NCBI RefSeq assembly: GCF_049800835.1
Contig: NZ_JBNAFU010000007.1
Coordinates: 166,810-230,809 of the forward strand
Direction: 5' to 3'
Length of the DNA: 64,000 nucleotides
DNA from: Dinoroseobacter sp049800835
GTDB lineage: Bacteria > Pseudomonadota > Alphaproteobacteria > Rhodobacterales > Rhodobacteraceae
The first letter of the stretch is position 1, and every line of letters starts with the position of its first letter. This document shows, piece by piece, positions 26,080 to 34,552 of the stretch. The translations under genes were made by a program, and so were the position numbers. The notes beneath the pieces are model-generated. The model made no database searches. It saw only the letters and a program-made list of their open reading frames with translations, and was not told the DNA's origin.

Positions 26080-26556
26080 ATGGAAGATAAACAAATCACG
26101 CTGATCCAGGAGAGCTTCGCAAAAGTTGTACCGATCAAGGACGCAGCAGCCGAGATTTTCTACAACGACCTGTTCGAGACAGCGCCGGAAGTGAAGCCTT
26201 ATTTCGCCAACTCCGACATGAAGGAACAAGGCTCGAAACTCATGGCAACGCTGGCTGTCGTCGTGAATGGCCTGCGGGACCTCGACAAGATCGTGCCGGT
26301 TGCCCAGAAGCTCGCCGTTGACCACATCAAGTACGGCGTGAAGGCCGAAGACTATGACAAGGTCGGCGCCTCGCTCTTGCGGACATTGGAAAAAGGCCTT
26401 GGCGATGCATGGACTGCAGACGTGAAGGACGCATGGGTGACGGCCTATACCACGCTGTCCGGTGTCATGAAGGACGCCGCCTACCCACCGGCGACGGCGC
26501 CAATTGCCGAAGCCAAGAAACCGTTCTGGAAGTTCTGGGGCGCAAAACCGGCCTGA
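26080..26556 (+). CDS. Single-domain bacterial globin
   Basis: A 158-residue globin without a flavin reductase domain. The proximal His is His82 in LAVDHIKYGV, and CD1 Phe is probably Phe42 in KPYFANSD. The unusual C-terminal tail KKPFWKFWGAKPA lies outside the globin fold and could contact the membrane. No signal peptide, so it is cytoplasmic. As last gene of the redox operon it may detoxify NO or supply or sense O2. An upstream in-frame start at 26047 is disfavoured because it lies inside the cytochrome gene. Confidence 0.88.
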   Translation: MEDKQITLIQESFAKVVPIKDAAAEIFYNDLFETAPEVKPYFANSDMKEQGSKLMATLAVVVNGLRDLDKIVPVAQKLAVDHIKYGVKAEDYDKVGASLLRTLEKGLGDAWTADVKDAWVTAYTTLSGVMKDAAYPPATAPIAEAKKPFWKFWGAKPA

Positions 26557-26598
26557 GCCCTTTGCGCGACATGTCAGGTGCGTGGTTTCCGACCCCGG

Positions 26599-27690
26599 TC
26601 AGGGACCATCACCTTGGCGTGACGAAGTACGACATGATGGCGGCACAGGACCAAGCGAGGCACGCTCCACTATTCGGGTTTCCAACGCGACGTTTCCGGG
26701 GGCTTCGCCGCCCTTGAGCCGTTTGGCGATAACCTGAGCGGCGCGCTTGCCCATCTCGCGATGGGGAACGTGGACCGTCGTCAATCCCGGCGTGACAATG
26801 CGGGCGATCTCGATATCGTCGAACCCGGTGACAGAAATGTCGTCTGGAACCTTCAAGCCTGCGTCCTGAATGGCCCGAATGGCCCCGACCGCCAACACAT
26901 CATTCCCGCAAAGAACCGCCGTCGGATGCTTGGGCTGCGCGAGCAGCCCGACCATGGCTGCAGCGCCGTTTTCGACCGAGTATGGGGTTTCGGTGATCTG
27001 TACCGCGTCTGCGGCAATGCCAACCTGCGCCGCCTCTGCCTTGATGGCCAGCACACGGTCCCGCGCCCGGTCATTGTCCTCCTGCGGGGCGGAAATGATT
27101 GCCACGTCCCGGTGACCAAGCGAAAACACCTGTTGCGCAAGACGCGACATGGCCGCGAAATTGTCAAACCCGATTGCGGGCTGGTCAGACCCGCTCCGAT
27201 ATGACCATGCAATGGCGTAGGGAACGCCGCGCCGCTCCAGCATCGCATAAACAGAAGACGGCCTGTCGAACCCGATCAGAAGGAGCGCGTCGGCCCCGCG
27301 CGCAAGAAGCGTGCGGATCTGTTCTGCCTCCAGGTCCGGGCGATATGACGAACTCGCCACCAGAAGTGTCAAACCATTCAGCGCCAACTCCTCCTGAAAG
27401 GCTTGCAACCCACGGGCGAAAATGGCGTTTTCCATCGTCGGAATGATCGCGCCGATGGTGTTGGTTCGCTTGGCGGCCAGTGCGCGGGCGCCGAAATTCG
27501 GCGCATATCCCAATTGCTCCACCACGGCGAGAACCTTGTCCCGTGTGGTAGCCGTGACCCTGTCCGGTGCGTTCAGACATCGCGATACTGTCGCCGTAGA
27601 GACGCCGGCCGCACGCGCAACATCATCCAAGGTCGGCGGATCCGCGATGGGACGGTTGCGGGGGGCTTTTTGTGGATTTGCGGGTGGCAT
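26599..27690 (-). CDS. LacI family transcriptional regulator (probable sulfonate module repressor)
   Basis: A 363-residue regulator with helix-turn-helix TLDDVARAAGVSTATVSRCLN, the hinge FGARALAAKRTNTIG and a full effector-binding domain. It is divergent from the sulfonate TRAP operon, and a perfect LacI-type palindrome lies between them at 27799-27816. The natural inducer would be dihydroxypropanesulfonate or sulfolactate. The 18 N-terminal residues before the helix-turn-helix are proline-rich and may be partly non-native; a later start is possible. Confidence 0.92.
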   Translation of the reverse strand: MPPANPQKAPRNRPIADPPTLDDVARAAGVSTATVSRCLNAPDRVTATTRDKVLAVVEQLGYAPNFGARALAAKRTNTIGAIIPTMENAIFARGLQAFQEELALNGLTLLVASSSYRPDLEAEQIRTLLARGADALLLIGFDRPSSVYAMLERRGVPYAIAWSYRSGSDQPAIGFDNFAAMSRLAQQVFSLGHRDVAIISAPQEDNDRARDRVLAIKAEAAQVGIAADAVQITETPYSVENGAAAMVGLLAQPKHPTAVLCGNDVLAVGAIRAIQDAGLKVPDDISVTGFDDIEIARIVTPGLTTVHVPHREMGKRAAQVIAKRLKGGEAPGNVALETRIVERASLGPVPPSCRTSSRQGDGP

Positions 27691-27798
27691 GGACAGACTA
27701 TGCGCTTTCCGGTCAGGCCGAGGGGACGCCGCACCCTAGTATAACGGACCGGTTTGGAAAAGCCGCGTTGCAGCGAAATCAAACAGCTTGCCGACAGG

Positions 27799-27816
27799 AA
27801 TGTAAGCGCTTACATT
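27799..27816. promoter_or_regulatory. LacI-type operator AATGTAAGCGCTTACATT
   Basis: A perfect 18-bp palindrome in the divergent region between the LacI gene and the sulfonate TRAP operon, 35 nt upstream of the first plus-strand start. The TGTAAGCGCTTACA core is a textbook LacI/GalR operator form. A degenerate copy of the AAGCGCTT core sits at 37269-37276. Confidence 0.78.
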
Positions 27817-27850
27817 GAACCCGAATCGCGACGTTTGGGAGGACGGCACG

Positions 27851-28042
27851 GTGTTTCTCGGAATTTCGATCGCATTCTTTACCGTGTACGTGGCCAACGT
27901 GGTCATGGGCGCGGTTACGGGCAATCCGTTCTTTGGAGATGTAACCGAGATGGTCGTTTTGTTCACGGCGGCAGGATTTTTCACTGTCGCGATCCTGAAG
28001 AGCGAAGCGGCCGAAAACGACAGAAAAGACAAAAATCCATAA
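27851..28042 (+). CDS. Small two-helix membrane protein preceding the TRAP transporter
   Basis: A 63-residue protein with a GTG start at 27851, set by GGGAGGA seven bases upstream; an in-frame TTG at 27815 would fall inside the operator. Two probable helices at residues 2-22 and 32-49 are followed by a charged tail (SEAAENDRKDKNP). I recognise no named family. It is the first gene of the sulfonate operon, 11 nt before the receptor, so it is probably a transporter accessory. Confidence 0.7.
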   Translation: MFLGISIAFFTVYVANVVMGAVTGNPFFGDVTEMVVLFTAAGFFTVAILKSEAAENDRKDKNP

Positions 28043-28053
28043 GGGAGGACGAT

Positions 28054-29202
28054 ATGGATCGTGACATCAAGGAGCTCGCGTCGATCGAGCGACGCAACTT
28101 CCTGAAACTCTCCAGCACGGGCGCCTTCACGGCGGCGATGGTGGCTGGCGCGGGCGGACTGCTGTGGTCGGACGCGGCAGTCGCCCAGACAGCCCGCGAA
28201 GAGCGGGAGCGCGAAGCCGCCGCCGACCATACTATGACCATGGCAACAGCCTATGTCCTGGGGGCGTCCCGCAGCTATCCGATCATGCAGCTTGACCTGA
28301 AGGAGAACATCCAGAACGCCACGAACGGCAAGGTCTATGTCAAACTTGCCCCGGGTGGTCAGCTTGGCGCGGGCGGTGCGCTTGTGCAGGCCGTTCAGGG
28401 GGCAACCATTCAATGCGCACAACACTCGCTGTCAAACTTTGCGCCGTTTGCAAGCGCGGCTGACCTGATCAACATGCCGTATTTCTGCGGGTCCAATCAG
28501 CGGTTCACCAATCTTGTCAGTTCGGATGCATGGAAAACCGAAGTGCACCCGAAAATCGAGGCCGCAGGCTTCAAGGCTCTGTTCTACGTCGTCATTGATC
28601 CGAGGGTCGTGGCCGTACGCGCCGGAGGCGCGGGTCCTGTTCTGACCCCCGGCGATCTGGACGGCGTGAAGTTCCGCGTACCCGGCTCTGCGATGCTGCA
28701 ACAGTATTACCGGATGGTTGGCGCGAACCCGACGCCGGTGGCGTGGGGGGAGACACCCTCCGCGATCAAGCAAGGGGTTGCAGACGCACTGGATCCGTCC
28801 GTCGGCGCGCTCTACGTCTTTGGCTTCGCAGATATCCTGAGCCATGTGACCTTTACGCAGGCCGTGCCGGATAGCCAGGTGTTCTCGATGAATCTCGAAT
28901 GGTTCAACTCCCTGCCCGCAGATGTGCAGGAAGGTATCGAGTTCGCGGGCGAAATGACCACGCATCAGAACCTCGCAAAAGTTCCCTCTGCGCGCGCCTA
29001 CGCCATGGCGGAATTGACCAAGGCCGGTGTCGAGTTCCACTCGCTCAGCGATGACCAGCTTGCCGAATGGCAAGCCGCCGGTGGCTACCAGCGCTCCGAA
29101 TGGGACGAGTTCAAGGTCGAACTCGCCGGGTCGATGGACACGTTCGCAAAGCTCGAAGAAGCCGCGGACACACGCGGGAAGTTCTACGTCCACGACGCCT
29201 AA
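28054..29202 (+). CDS. TRAP transporter receptor (DctP type), probable DHPS-binding protein
   Basis: A 382-residue periplasmic receptor exported by the Tat route (ERRNFLKLSS, then a hydrophobic stretch and AVAQ). The mature part shows the DctP pattern: KVYVKLAPGGQLG, FRVPGSAMLQQYYRMVGANPTPVAWGE and the A-I-K-Q-G-V-A-D segment. The ATG at 28054 follows AAGGGAGGA. The adjacent DHPS-degradation genes suggest 2,3-dihydroxypropane-1-sulfonate or sulfolactate as ligand (HpsKLM-type transporters); the ligand is inferred. Confidence 0.85.
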   Translation: MDRDIKELASIERRNFLKLSSTGAFTAAMVAGAGGLLWSDAAVAQTAREEREREAAADHTMTMATAYVLGASRSYPIMQLDLKENIQNATNGKVYVKLAPGGQLGAGGALVQAVQGATIQCAQHSLSNFAPFASAADLINMPYFCGSNQRFTNLVSSDAWKTEVHPKIEAAGFKALFYVVIDPRVVAVRAGGAGPVLTPGDLDGVKFRVPGSAMLQQYYRMVGANPTPVAWGETPSAIKQGVADALDPSVGALYVFGFADILSHVTFTQAVPDSQVFSMNLEWFNSLPADVQEGIEFAGEMTTHQNLAKVPSARAYAMAELTKAGVEFHSLSDDQLAEWQAAGGYQRSEWDEFKVELAGSMDTFAKLEEAADTRGKFYVHDA

Positions 29203-29223
29203 GCACACCCGCAAAAACAGGAT

Positions 29224-29239
29224 CGGCACCATGGTGCCG
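29224..29239. other. 16-bp palindrome after the TRAP receptor gene
   Basis: CGGCACCATGGTGCCG is a perfect palindrome in the 117-nt gap between the receptor and the small permease subunit. It can form a short stem, with no T-run following. Likely an mRNA-stabilising or attenuating hairpin as after other receptor genes here. Confidence 0.4.
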
Positions 29240-29319
29240 GTCCCCTGACCGCCGCTGAAATCCAAACGCGGGAATACCCGGGAGCGGCCAGAACCCTACT
29301 GGGGTCGGGGGAGGAACCT

Positions 29320-29835
29320 ATGTCTCAGATCTGGAAAGCCGTGGACAAGAACGGCGAGCGATGGGCGCTCCTGTTCTTCTACGTGATGCTTGTGGCCACC
29401 ATGTTCATCGAGGTGCTGCGGCGCGAGATCATGTCCTACTCCTCCATATGGGGGGAAGAGATCGTCAGATACTCCTTCATTTACCTCGCGTGGATCGGCT
29501 GCGCCGCGGCCGTTAAGGAACGCGGCCATATCCGCATTGACGTGCTGATGCAGTATGTCGGGCGGCGCGTGAAAGCGGTCCTGTACATCTTCGGCGACAT
29601 CGTGATGTTCGTCGTTTCGGTTATCGCGCTCTACTGGTCGTTTGAAACCGTTCTGGTGTCCGCGAAGTTCGGATCGGTGACGCCGGGTCTGCGGATCAGC
29701 CAGGTCTGGTTCCTGATGGCGGTGCCGGTCGGCTTCTCTCTCGTGATCATGCGCCTTGTGCAGTCCTTCCTGCGCGACATTCGCGACCTTCGTGCGGGAC
29801 GGCCCGTTTACGAAGGCGACAAGCTGTTCGACTGA
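29320..29835 (+). CDS. TRAP transporter small permease subunit (DctQ type)
   Basis: A 171-residue membrane protein with four hydrophobic helices. The DctQ marks are SIWGEEIVRYSFIYLAWIGCA and KERGHIRIDVL. It starts at ATG 29320 with GGGGGAGGA upstream. It pairs with the large subunit encoded 12 nt downstream and with the receptor upstream to form the sodium-driven importer of the sulfonate module. Confidence 0.92.
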   Translation: MSQIWKAVDKNGERWALLFFYVMLVATMFIEVLRREIMSYSSIWGEEIVRYSFIYLAWIGCAAAVKERGHIRIDVLMQYVGRRVKAVLYIFGDIVMFVVSVIALYWSFETVLVSAKFGSVTPGLRISQVWFLMAVPVGFSLVIMRLVQSFLRDIRDLRAGRPVYEGDKLFD

Positions 29836-29847
29836 GGGGGCGTACAG

Positions 29848-31176
29848 ATGCTTTGGCAACAAATGGAACAGACTGTGGTCCTGGGTTGGGATTTCTACGG
29901 TCCGGTCATCATGTTCGTCGCGCTGGTTGCGCTGGCTGTTCCGGTCTGGGCCGCGATCGGCGCCTCCGCCATCCTGATGCTGCTGTGGTCGGGCGCCCTG
30001 CCCCTCAGCCTTGTCGGGGAACGCCTTTTCTCCGGTATCGACGCTTTCGCGCTGACGGCCGTCCCACTTTTTATCCTGACCGGGGACGCGCTGGTCCGCA
30101 CGGGCCTGTCGCGCAAGTTTCTGGACGTGGCCGAGGCGCTGACGCAATTCGCCAAGGGAGGCTTCGGATCAGCCACGGTGCTGGTCTGCGGCATGTTCGC
30201 TGCGATCTCGGGATCAGACGCGGCAGGCGCCGCAGCTGTTGGCCGGATGACCATCGCGCGCCTGGTAGAGAGCGGGTACCCACGCCCCTATGCCTGCGCG
30301 CTCGTCGCCGCAGGCGCCTGTACCGGCATCCTGATCCCGCCCTCCATCGCCTATATCATCATTGGCCTCGTGCTCGGGATATCGGCTTCGACACTCTTTC
30401 TTGCAGCGGTCATTCCGGGCCTCGCGATCCTCGTGTCGATCCTGATCACCAATATCATCATGAACCGCCTCAATGGCTGGGAAGGCGGCGGGAACATTAG
30501 CGCAGCCGAGTACTTCTCGCGGTTGGCGGTTGCACTGAAGTCCGGCTGGTACGCGTTCATCGTGCCGGGCATCATCTTCTACGGCATCTTCTCGGGGCGT
30601 CTGACCCCCACCGAAGCCGGCGCAACAGCCGTGGTTGTCACCATCATCATGGGCTTCATCCTCGGCACCCTGAAGCTGAGCGATTTTCCGGCCATGCTGG
30701 TCAGTTCCGCCAAGGTCAACGGTGTGATCCTGCCCATCATCGCCTTCTCGGTCCCTCTGGCCGAGGCGCTTGCCATCATCGGTGTACCGCAAGGCTTTGT
30801 GGCCGTCGCGACAGGTGTCAGCGAGGAACCCTGGGTCCTGATCCTGATGATGGTCGGTATTCTGGTCGCCGCAGGCTGCGTGATGGAAACAACGCCGAAC
30901 ATCGTCATTCTGGCGCCCATTCTTTTGCCATTGGCCGAAGAGATCGGCATGAACGAGATTCAATTCTGCATCATGATGATCACAGCCCTCGGTGTGGGCT
31001 TTATTACCCCGCCGCTCGGACTAAACCTCTTCGTGGTCTCGGGCATAACCGGGGAATCGATCCTGAAGATCGCCTACCGTGCGATCCCGTTCGTGTTCTT
31101 CATGCTCATCGTGACCCTGATGATCGCCTACATTCCGGCGATCTCCACCGCGTTCCTTCCAGACGCCTTCAAGTAG
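29848..31176 (+). CDS. TRAP transporter large permease subunit (DctM type)
   Basis: A 442-residue protein with about 12-13 membrane helices. Diagnostic stretches are AAISGSDAAGAAAVGRMTI, GILIPPSIAYIIIGLV and GFITPPLGLNLFVVSGI, which contain the Na+/substrate-coordinating hairpins of the ion-transporter fold. It is followed after 9 nt by the HisD-like dehydrogenase gene. Transport substrate is inferred from the catabolic genes downstream. Confidence 0.93.
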   Translation: MLWQQMEQTVVLGWDFYGPVIMFVALVALAVPVWAAIGASAILMLLWSGALPLSLVGERLFSGIDAFALTAVPLFILTGDALVRTGLSRKFLDVAEALTQFAKGGFGSATVLVCGMFAAISGSDAAGAAAVGRMTIARLVESGYPRPYACALVAAGACTGILIPPSIAYIIIGLVLGISASTLFLAAVIPGLAILVSILITNIIMNRLNGWEGGGNISAAEYFSRLAVALKSGWYAFIVPGIIFYGIFSGRLTPTEAGATAVVVTIIMGFILGTLKLSDFPAMLVSSAKVNGVILPIIAFSVPLAEALAIIGVPQGFVAVATGVSEEPWVLILMMVGILVAAGCVMETTPNIVILAPILLPLAEEIGMNEIQFCIMMITALGVGFITPPLGLNLFVVSGITGESILKIAYRAIPFVFFMLIVTLMIAYIPAISTAFLPDAFK

Positions 31177-31185
31177 GACCGACCC

Positions 31186-32493
31186 ATGTCGATAGAGTAT
31201 CTCAAGAAAGCGCAACTCACCCCCAAAAGCGATGCGTCCGAGACCAAGAAAATCGTGCGTTCCATCCTGGATGACATCGAAGCGGGCGGCGATGCAGCCG
31301 CGCTGGAATATGCCGCGAAGTTCGACAAGTACGATGGCGAGGTGCTGCTGTCGCCAGAGGCGATCGAAGCCGCGGTCGCGCTTGTTCCGGAAAAACTGAA
31401 GGCAGATATCCGGTTCGCCCATACCAACGTGAAAAAGTTCGCAGAAGCGCAAAAAGCCACGCTCAAGGACATCGAGGTAGAGGTCGTTCCCGGATTGATC
31501 GCGGGCCAGAAGAGCATCCCCGTACATGCGGCGGGCTGCTACGTTCCGGGTGGTCGCTACAGCCATATCGCGAGCGCGATCATGACCGTGACCACGGCCA
31601 AGGTTGCCGGGTGCAAGCATATCGTCGCGTGTTCCCCCCCGCGCCCCGGTGTCGGGATTGCCCCGGCGATCATCTATGCGGCGCATATCTGCGGCGCGGA
31701 CAAGATCATGGCGATGGGCGGTGTGCAGGGTGTGGCGGCAATGACTTTCGGTCTGTTTGGTCTGCCCAAGGCAAACATTCTCGTCGGCCCAGGGAACCAG
31801 TTCGTCGCCGAAGCCAAGCGCATGCTCTTCGGCCGCGTCGGTATCGATATGATCGCCGGCCCGACCGACAGCCTGGTTCTGGCGGATGGCAAGGCTGATC
31901 CGATGATCGTGGCGACCGACCTCGTCGGTCAGGCAGAGCATGGCTACAATTCGCCCGTATGGCTGGTCACCGATGACCGTTCGCTGGCCGAGGAGGTGAT
32001 GCGGCTTGTCCCATTGCTGATCGACGACCTTCCTGAGGTGAACCGAGACAACGCGACCGCAGCCTGGCGCGATTATGCCGAGGTGATCCTGTGCGCTGAC
32101 CGCGAAGAAATGGCCGCCACATCCGATGCATACGCGCCCGAGCACCTGACCGTTCAGGCCGAGGACCTGGATTGGTGGCTGGACCGCCTGTCCTGCTACG
32201 GTTCGCTTTTCCTCGGCGAGGAGACGACCGTTGCGTTCGGTGACAAGGCGTCCGGTACAAACCATGTGCTGCCGACATCGGGGGCGGCGACCTACACGGG
32301 CGGTCTATCGGTGCACAAGTACATGAAAATCGTCACATGGCAGCGCGCCACCAAGGAGGGCTCACGCCCAGTGGCCGAAGCCACAGCGCGCATCTCGCGT
32401 CTGGAAGGGATGGAGGGGCACGCGCGTACCGCCGACATCCGCCTGCGCAAGTACTTCCCCGGCGAAAACTTCGACCTGTCTGCGGAAGAGTGA
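31186..32493 (+). CDS. hpsN: HisD-like sulfopropanediol 3-dehydrogenase
   Basis: A 435-residue histidinol-dehydrogenase-family enzyme. The family blocks are AGCYVPGGRYSHIASAIMTV, GGVQGVAAMTFG, AGPTDSLVLAD and DAYAPEHLTV. It is not linked to his genes; it sits between a TRAP transporter and suyAB. This is the setting of HpsN, the NAD-dependent enzyme that oxidises (R)-DHPS in two steps to (R)-sulfolactate. Active-site residues were not aligned, so HpsN rests on family plus context; true histidinol dehydrogenase is unlikely here. Confidence 0.85.
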   Translation: MSIEYLKKAQLTPKSDASETKKIVRSILDDIEAGGDAAALEYAAKFDKYDGEVLLSPEAIEAAVALVPEKLKADIRFAHTNVKKFAEAQKATLKDIEVEVVPGLIAGQKSIPVHAAGCYVPGGRYSHIASAIMTVTTAKVAGCKHIVACSPPRPGVGIAPAIIYAAHICGADKIMAMGGVQGVAAMTFGLFGLPKANILVGPGNQFVAEAKRMLFGRVGIDMIAGPTDSLVLADGKADPMIVATDLVGQAEHGYNSPVWLVTDDRSLAEEVMRLVPLLIDDLPEVNRDNATAAWRDYAEVILCADREEMAATSDAYAPEHLTVQAEDLDWWLDRLSCYGSLFLGEETTVAFGDKASGTNHVLPTSGAATYTGGLSVHKYMKIVTWQRATKEGSRPVAEATARISRLEGMEGHARTADIRLRKYFPGENFDLSAEE

Positions 32494-32494
32494 C

Positions 32495-33256
32495 GTGACC
32501 CCGCCGACGCATCTTTGGGACCTGACCGGACGCGTGGCCTGTGTAACCGGCGCCACGTCCGGCCTTGGTCGGCGCGCTGCGAGCGTGCTGGCACAAGCGG
32601 GTGCGGCGGTGGTCGGCGTTGCAAGACGGCATGACGCCTTGGACGCGTGGTCGGCTGAAACGGATGGACAAACCGCGACGGTGCCCTGCGATGTCGGCGT
32701 TCGCGACAACTTGCCGACGCTGGCGCAACATGTCTCCGCGCCGTTTGGACCACCGGATATCGTCGTCCATGCGGCAGGGATCAACACGCGTGAGCGCGCT
32801 GACGACGTTACGCCGGAAGGTTGGGACACGACCCTGGCGCTTAACCTCACGGCGCCATTCTTCCTGAGCCAGGCTCTGGTGCCAGAGATGGCGAAGAAGG
32901 GGTGGGGCCGGATCGTGAATTTCGCCTCGCTCCAGTCGACCCGCGCATTTCCGGGCGGGGTGTCTTACGGCGCCTCCAAAGGCGGGATCGCCCAACTGAC
33001 CCGCGCCATGGCCGAAGCGTGGTCAGCCAAGGGGATCAACGCAAATGCCATCGGACCGGGGTTCTTCCGCACCGAGTTGACGGCGCGCGTTTTTGACAAT
33101 GCCGAGCTTGCACAGAAACTCGCCGATCAAACCTGCATCGGGCGCAACGGCACGTTGGAGGATATCGATGGCCCGCTCTTGTTTCTGTGTTCCGATGCGT
33201 CAGCCTATGTCACCGGACAGGTTTTGATGGTCGACGGGGGGTTCACCGCAAAATGA
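32495..33256 (+). CDS. SDR family oxidoreductase, probable DHPS/sulfolactate dehydrogenase
   Basis: A 253-residue short-chain dehydrogenase with a GTG start one base after the hpsN stop. The cofactor motif is TGATSGLG, and catalytic Ser-Tyr-Lys are in NFASLQSTRAFPGGVSYGASKGG. The C-terminus VLMVDGGFTAK is typical. In DHPS degraders two extra dehydrogenases (HpsO and HpsP) interconvert the DHPS enantiomers by oxidation and reduction at C2; this and the next gene probably fill those roles. I cannot say which is O and which is P. Confidence 0.82.
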   Translation: MTPPTHLWDLTGRVACVTGATSGLGRRAASVLAQAGAAVVGVARRHDALDAWSAETDGQTATVPCDVGVRDNLPTLAQHVSAPFGPPDIVVHAAGINTRERADDVTPEGWDTTLALNLTAPFFLSQALVPEMAKKGWGRIVNFASLQSTRAFPGGVSYGASKGGIAQLTRAMAEAWSAKGINANAIGPGFFRTELTARVFDNAELAQKLADQTCIGRNGTLEDIDGPLLFLCSDASAYVTGQVLMVDGGFTAK

Positions 33257-34233
33257 AGGCTCTCGTCTACACCGCCCCCGAAGCGCTCGAGTACCGCGAG
33301 ATGCCCGACCCGGACCCGGGGTCCGACCCCCTAATCCGGATCGATAGCGTTGGTATCTGCGGGTCCGACATGCACGCCTATCTGGGTCATGACGACCGCC
33401 GCCCTGCCCCGCTTATTCTGGGGCATGAGGGGGCAGGCACTATCGTCGGCGGGGACCGGGACGGGCAGCGCGTGACAATCAATCCGCTGGTGACCTGCGG
33501 CACCTGCGCCGCGTGCCTCTCCGGTCGGGATAACCTGTGCGCAACACGGCAGATCATCTCTATGCCCCCGCGCGAAGGCGCGTTTGCGCAATACGTTGTC
33601 ATGCCCGCGCGCAACCTCGTGCAGGTGCCAGACCATGTCAGCCTTGAGCAAGCATCACTCGCGGAACCAGTCGCCGTTAGCTGGCATGCTGTTCGGTTGG
33701 GGCTTGAGGCCATGGCAGATGTGCGCCGCGACACGGCCCTCGTGATAGGCGGCGGCGCGATTGGCGTGGCCGCCGCAGTCAGCCTTGTTGCGCAGGGGGT
33801 CCCGCAGGTCACCTTGGTGGAACCGAACGAGATCCGCCGTGCCTACCTGGGATTGACGGCGCCATACAACATCGCGGCCCCTGACGAGATCGCAGACCAG
33901 ATGTTCGACATCGTTGTGGACGGGGTGGGCTATGACGCCACCCGCGCCACTGCATCTGCGCGCACCCGGCCCGGTGGCGTGATCTTGCATATCGGCCTTG
34001 GCGGCGGCAATGGCGGCCTCGACATGCGGCGGATAACCTTGCAGGAGATCACGTTTATCGGCACCTATACCTATACTGCGCAGGACTTCCGCGACACTGC
34101 GCACGCCATGTTCGACGGCCGTCTCGGGCCGCTCGACTGGGTCGAAACACGGCCCTTGTCCGAAGGCGCCCGCGCCTTTTCAGATATCAGATCGGGTCGC
34201 GTGGCGGCCCCCAAAATCATCCTCAAACCCTGA
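33253..34233 (+). CDS. Zinc-dependent alcohol dehydrogenase, probable DHPS dehydrogenase
   Basis: A 326-residue medium-chain dehydrogenase. Catalytic zinc ligands lie in VGICGSDMHAY and LGHEGAG. The structural-zinc cysteines are CGTCAACLSGRDNLC, and VIGGGAIGVAAA is the nucleotide fold. The start overlaps the SDR stop (ATGA), so the two are produced together. With the SDR it would racemise DHPS via a keto intermediate, as proposed for HpsO/HpsP. It ends 16 nt before suyA. Confidence 0.83.
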   Translation: MKALVYTAPEALEYREMPDPDPGSDPLIRIDSVGICGSDMHAYLGHDDRRPAPLILGHEGAGTIVGGDRDGQRVTINPLVTCGTCAACLSGRDNLCATRQIISMPPREGAFAQYVVMPARNLVQVPDHVSLEQASLAEPVAVSWHAVRLGLEAMADVRRDTALVIGGGAIGVAAAVSLVAQGVPQVTLVEPNEIRRAYLGLTAPYNIAAPDEIADQMFDIVVDGVGYDATRATASARTRPGGVILHIGLGGGNGGLDMRRITLQEITFIGTYTYTAQDFRDTAHAMFDGRLGPLDWVETRPLSEGARAFSDIRSGRVAAPKIILKP

Positions 34234-34249
34234 GGTACAGGAGACCAAA

Positions 34250-34540
34250 ATGTCCGAAATCCCGCATCTTCTCGTGCACGAAAAGGCCGACAATGTCGGT
34301 GTCGTCGTGGTCGAAGGGCTGACCGCCGGCACTGACATGTTGTGCTGCATCACCCATGACAACTCGACCTTTCGCCTCACGGCCAAGCATGACGTCCCCA
34401 TCGGCCACAAGGTCGCGCTGACCGATCTGAAGGCGGGCGACACGGCGATGAAGTACGGCGAGGATATCGGCAAGATCATCGCCGACGTCGGACAGGGCGA
34501 GCATCTGCACACCCACAATTGCAAAACGAAACGCTGGTAA
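34250..34540 (+). CDS. suyA: (R)-sulfolactate sulfo-lyase, small (alpha) subunit
   Basis: A 96-residue SAF-domain protein (family of altronate/galactarate dehydratase small subunits). Core features are VVVVEGLTAGTDMLCC, DVPIGHKVAL and KYGEDIGK, and the C-terminus HLHTHNCKTKRW matches SuyA. With SuyB it cleaves (R)-3-sulfolactate to pyruvate and sulfite. AGGTACAGGAGA precedes the start, and suyB follows after 12 nt. Confidence 0.92.
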   Translation: MSEIPHLLVHEKADNVGVVVVEGLTAGTDMLCCITHDNSTFRLTAKHDVPIGHKVALTDLKAGDTAMKYGEDIGKIIADVGQGEHLHTHNCKTKRW

Positions 34541-34552
34541 GGAGCCGCCCCA

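Noticed and set aside
31186..32493. Histidinol dehydrogenase of histidine biosynthesis
   Set aside because: The family matches, but no his genes are nearby, and the gene is embedded between a TRAP transporter and sulfolactate sulfo-lyase, which is the HpsN context.
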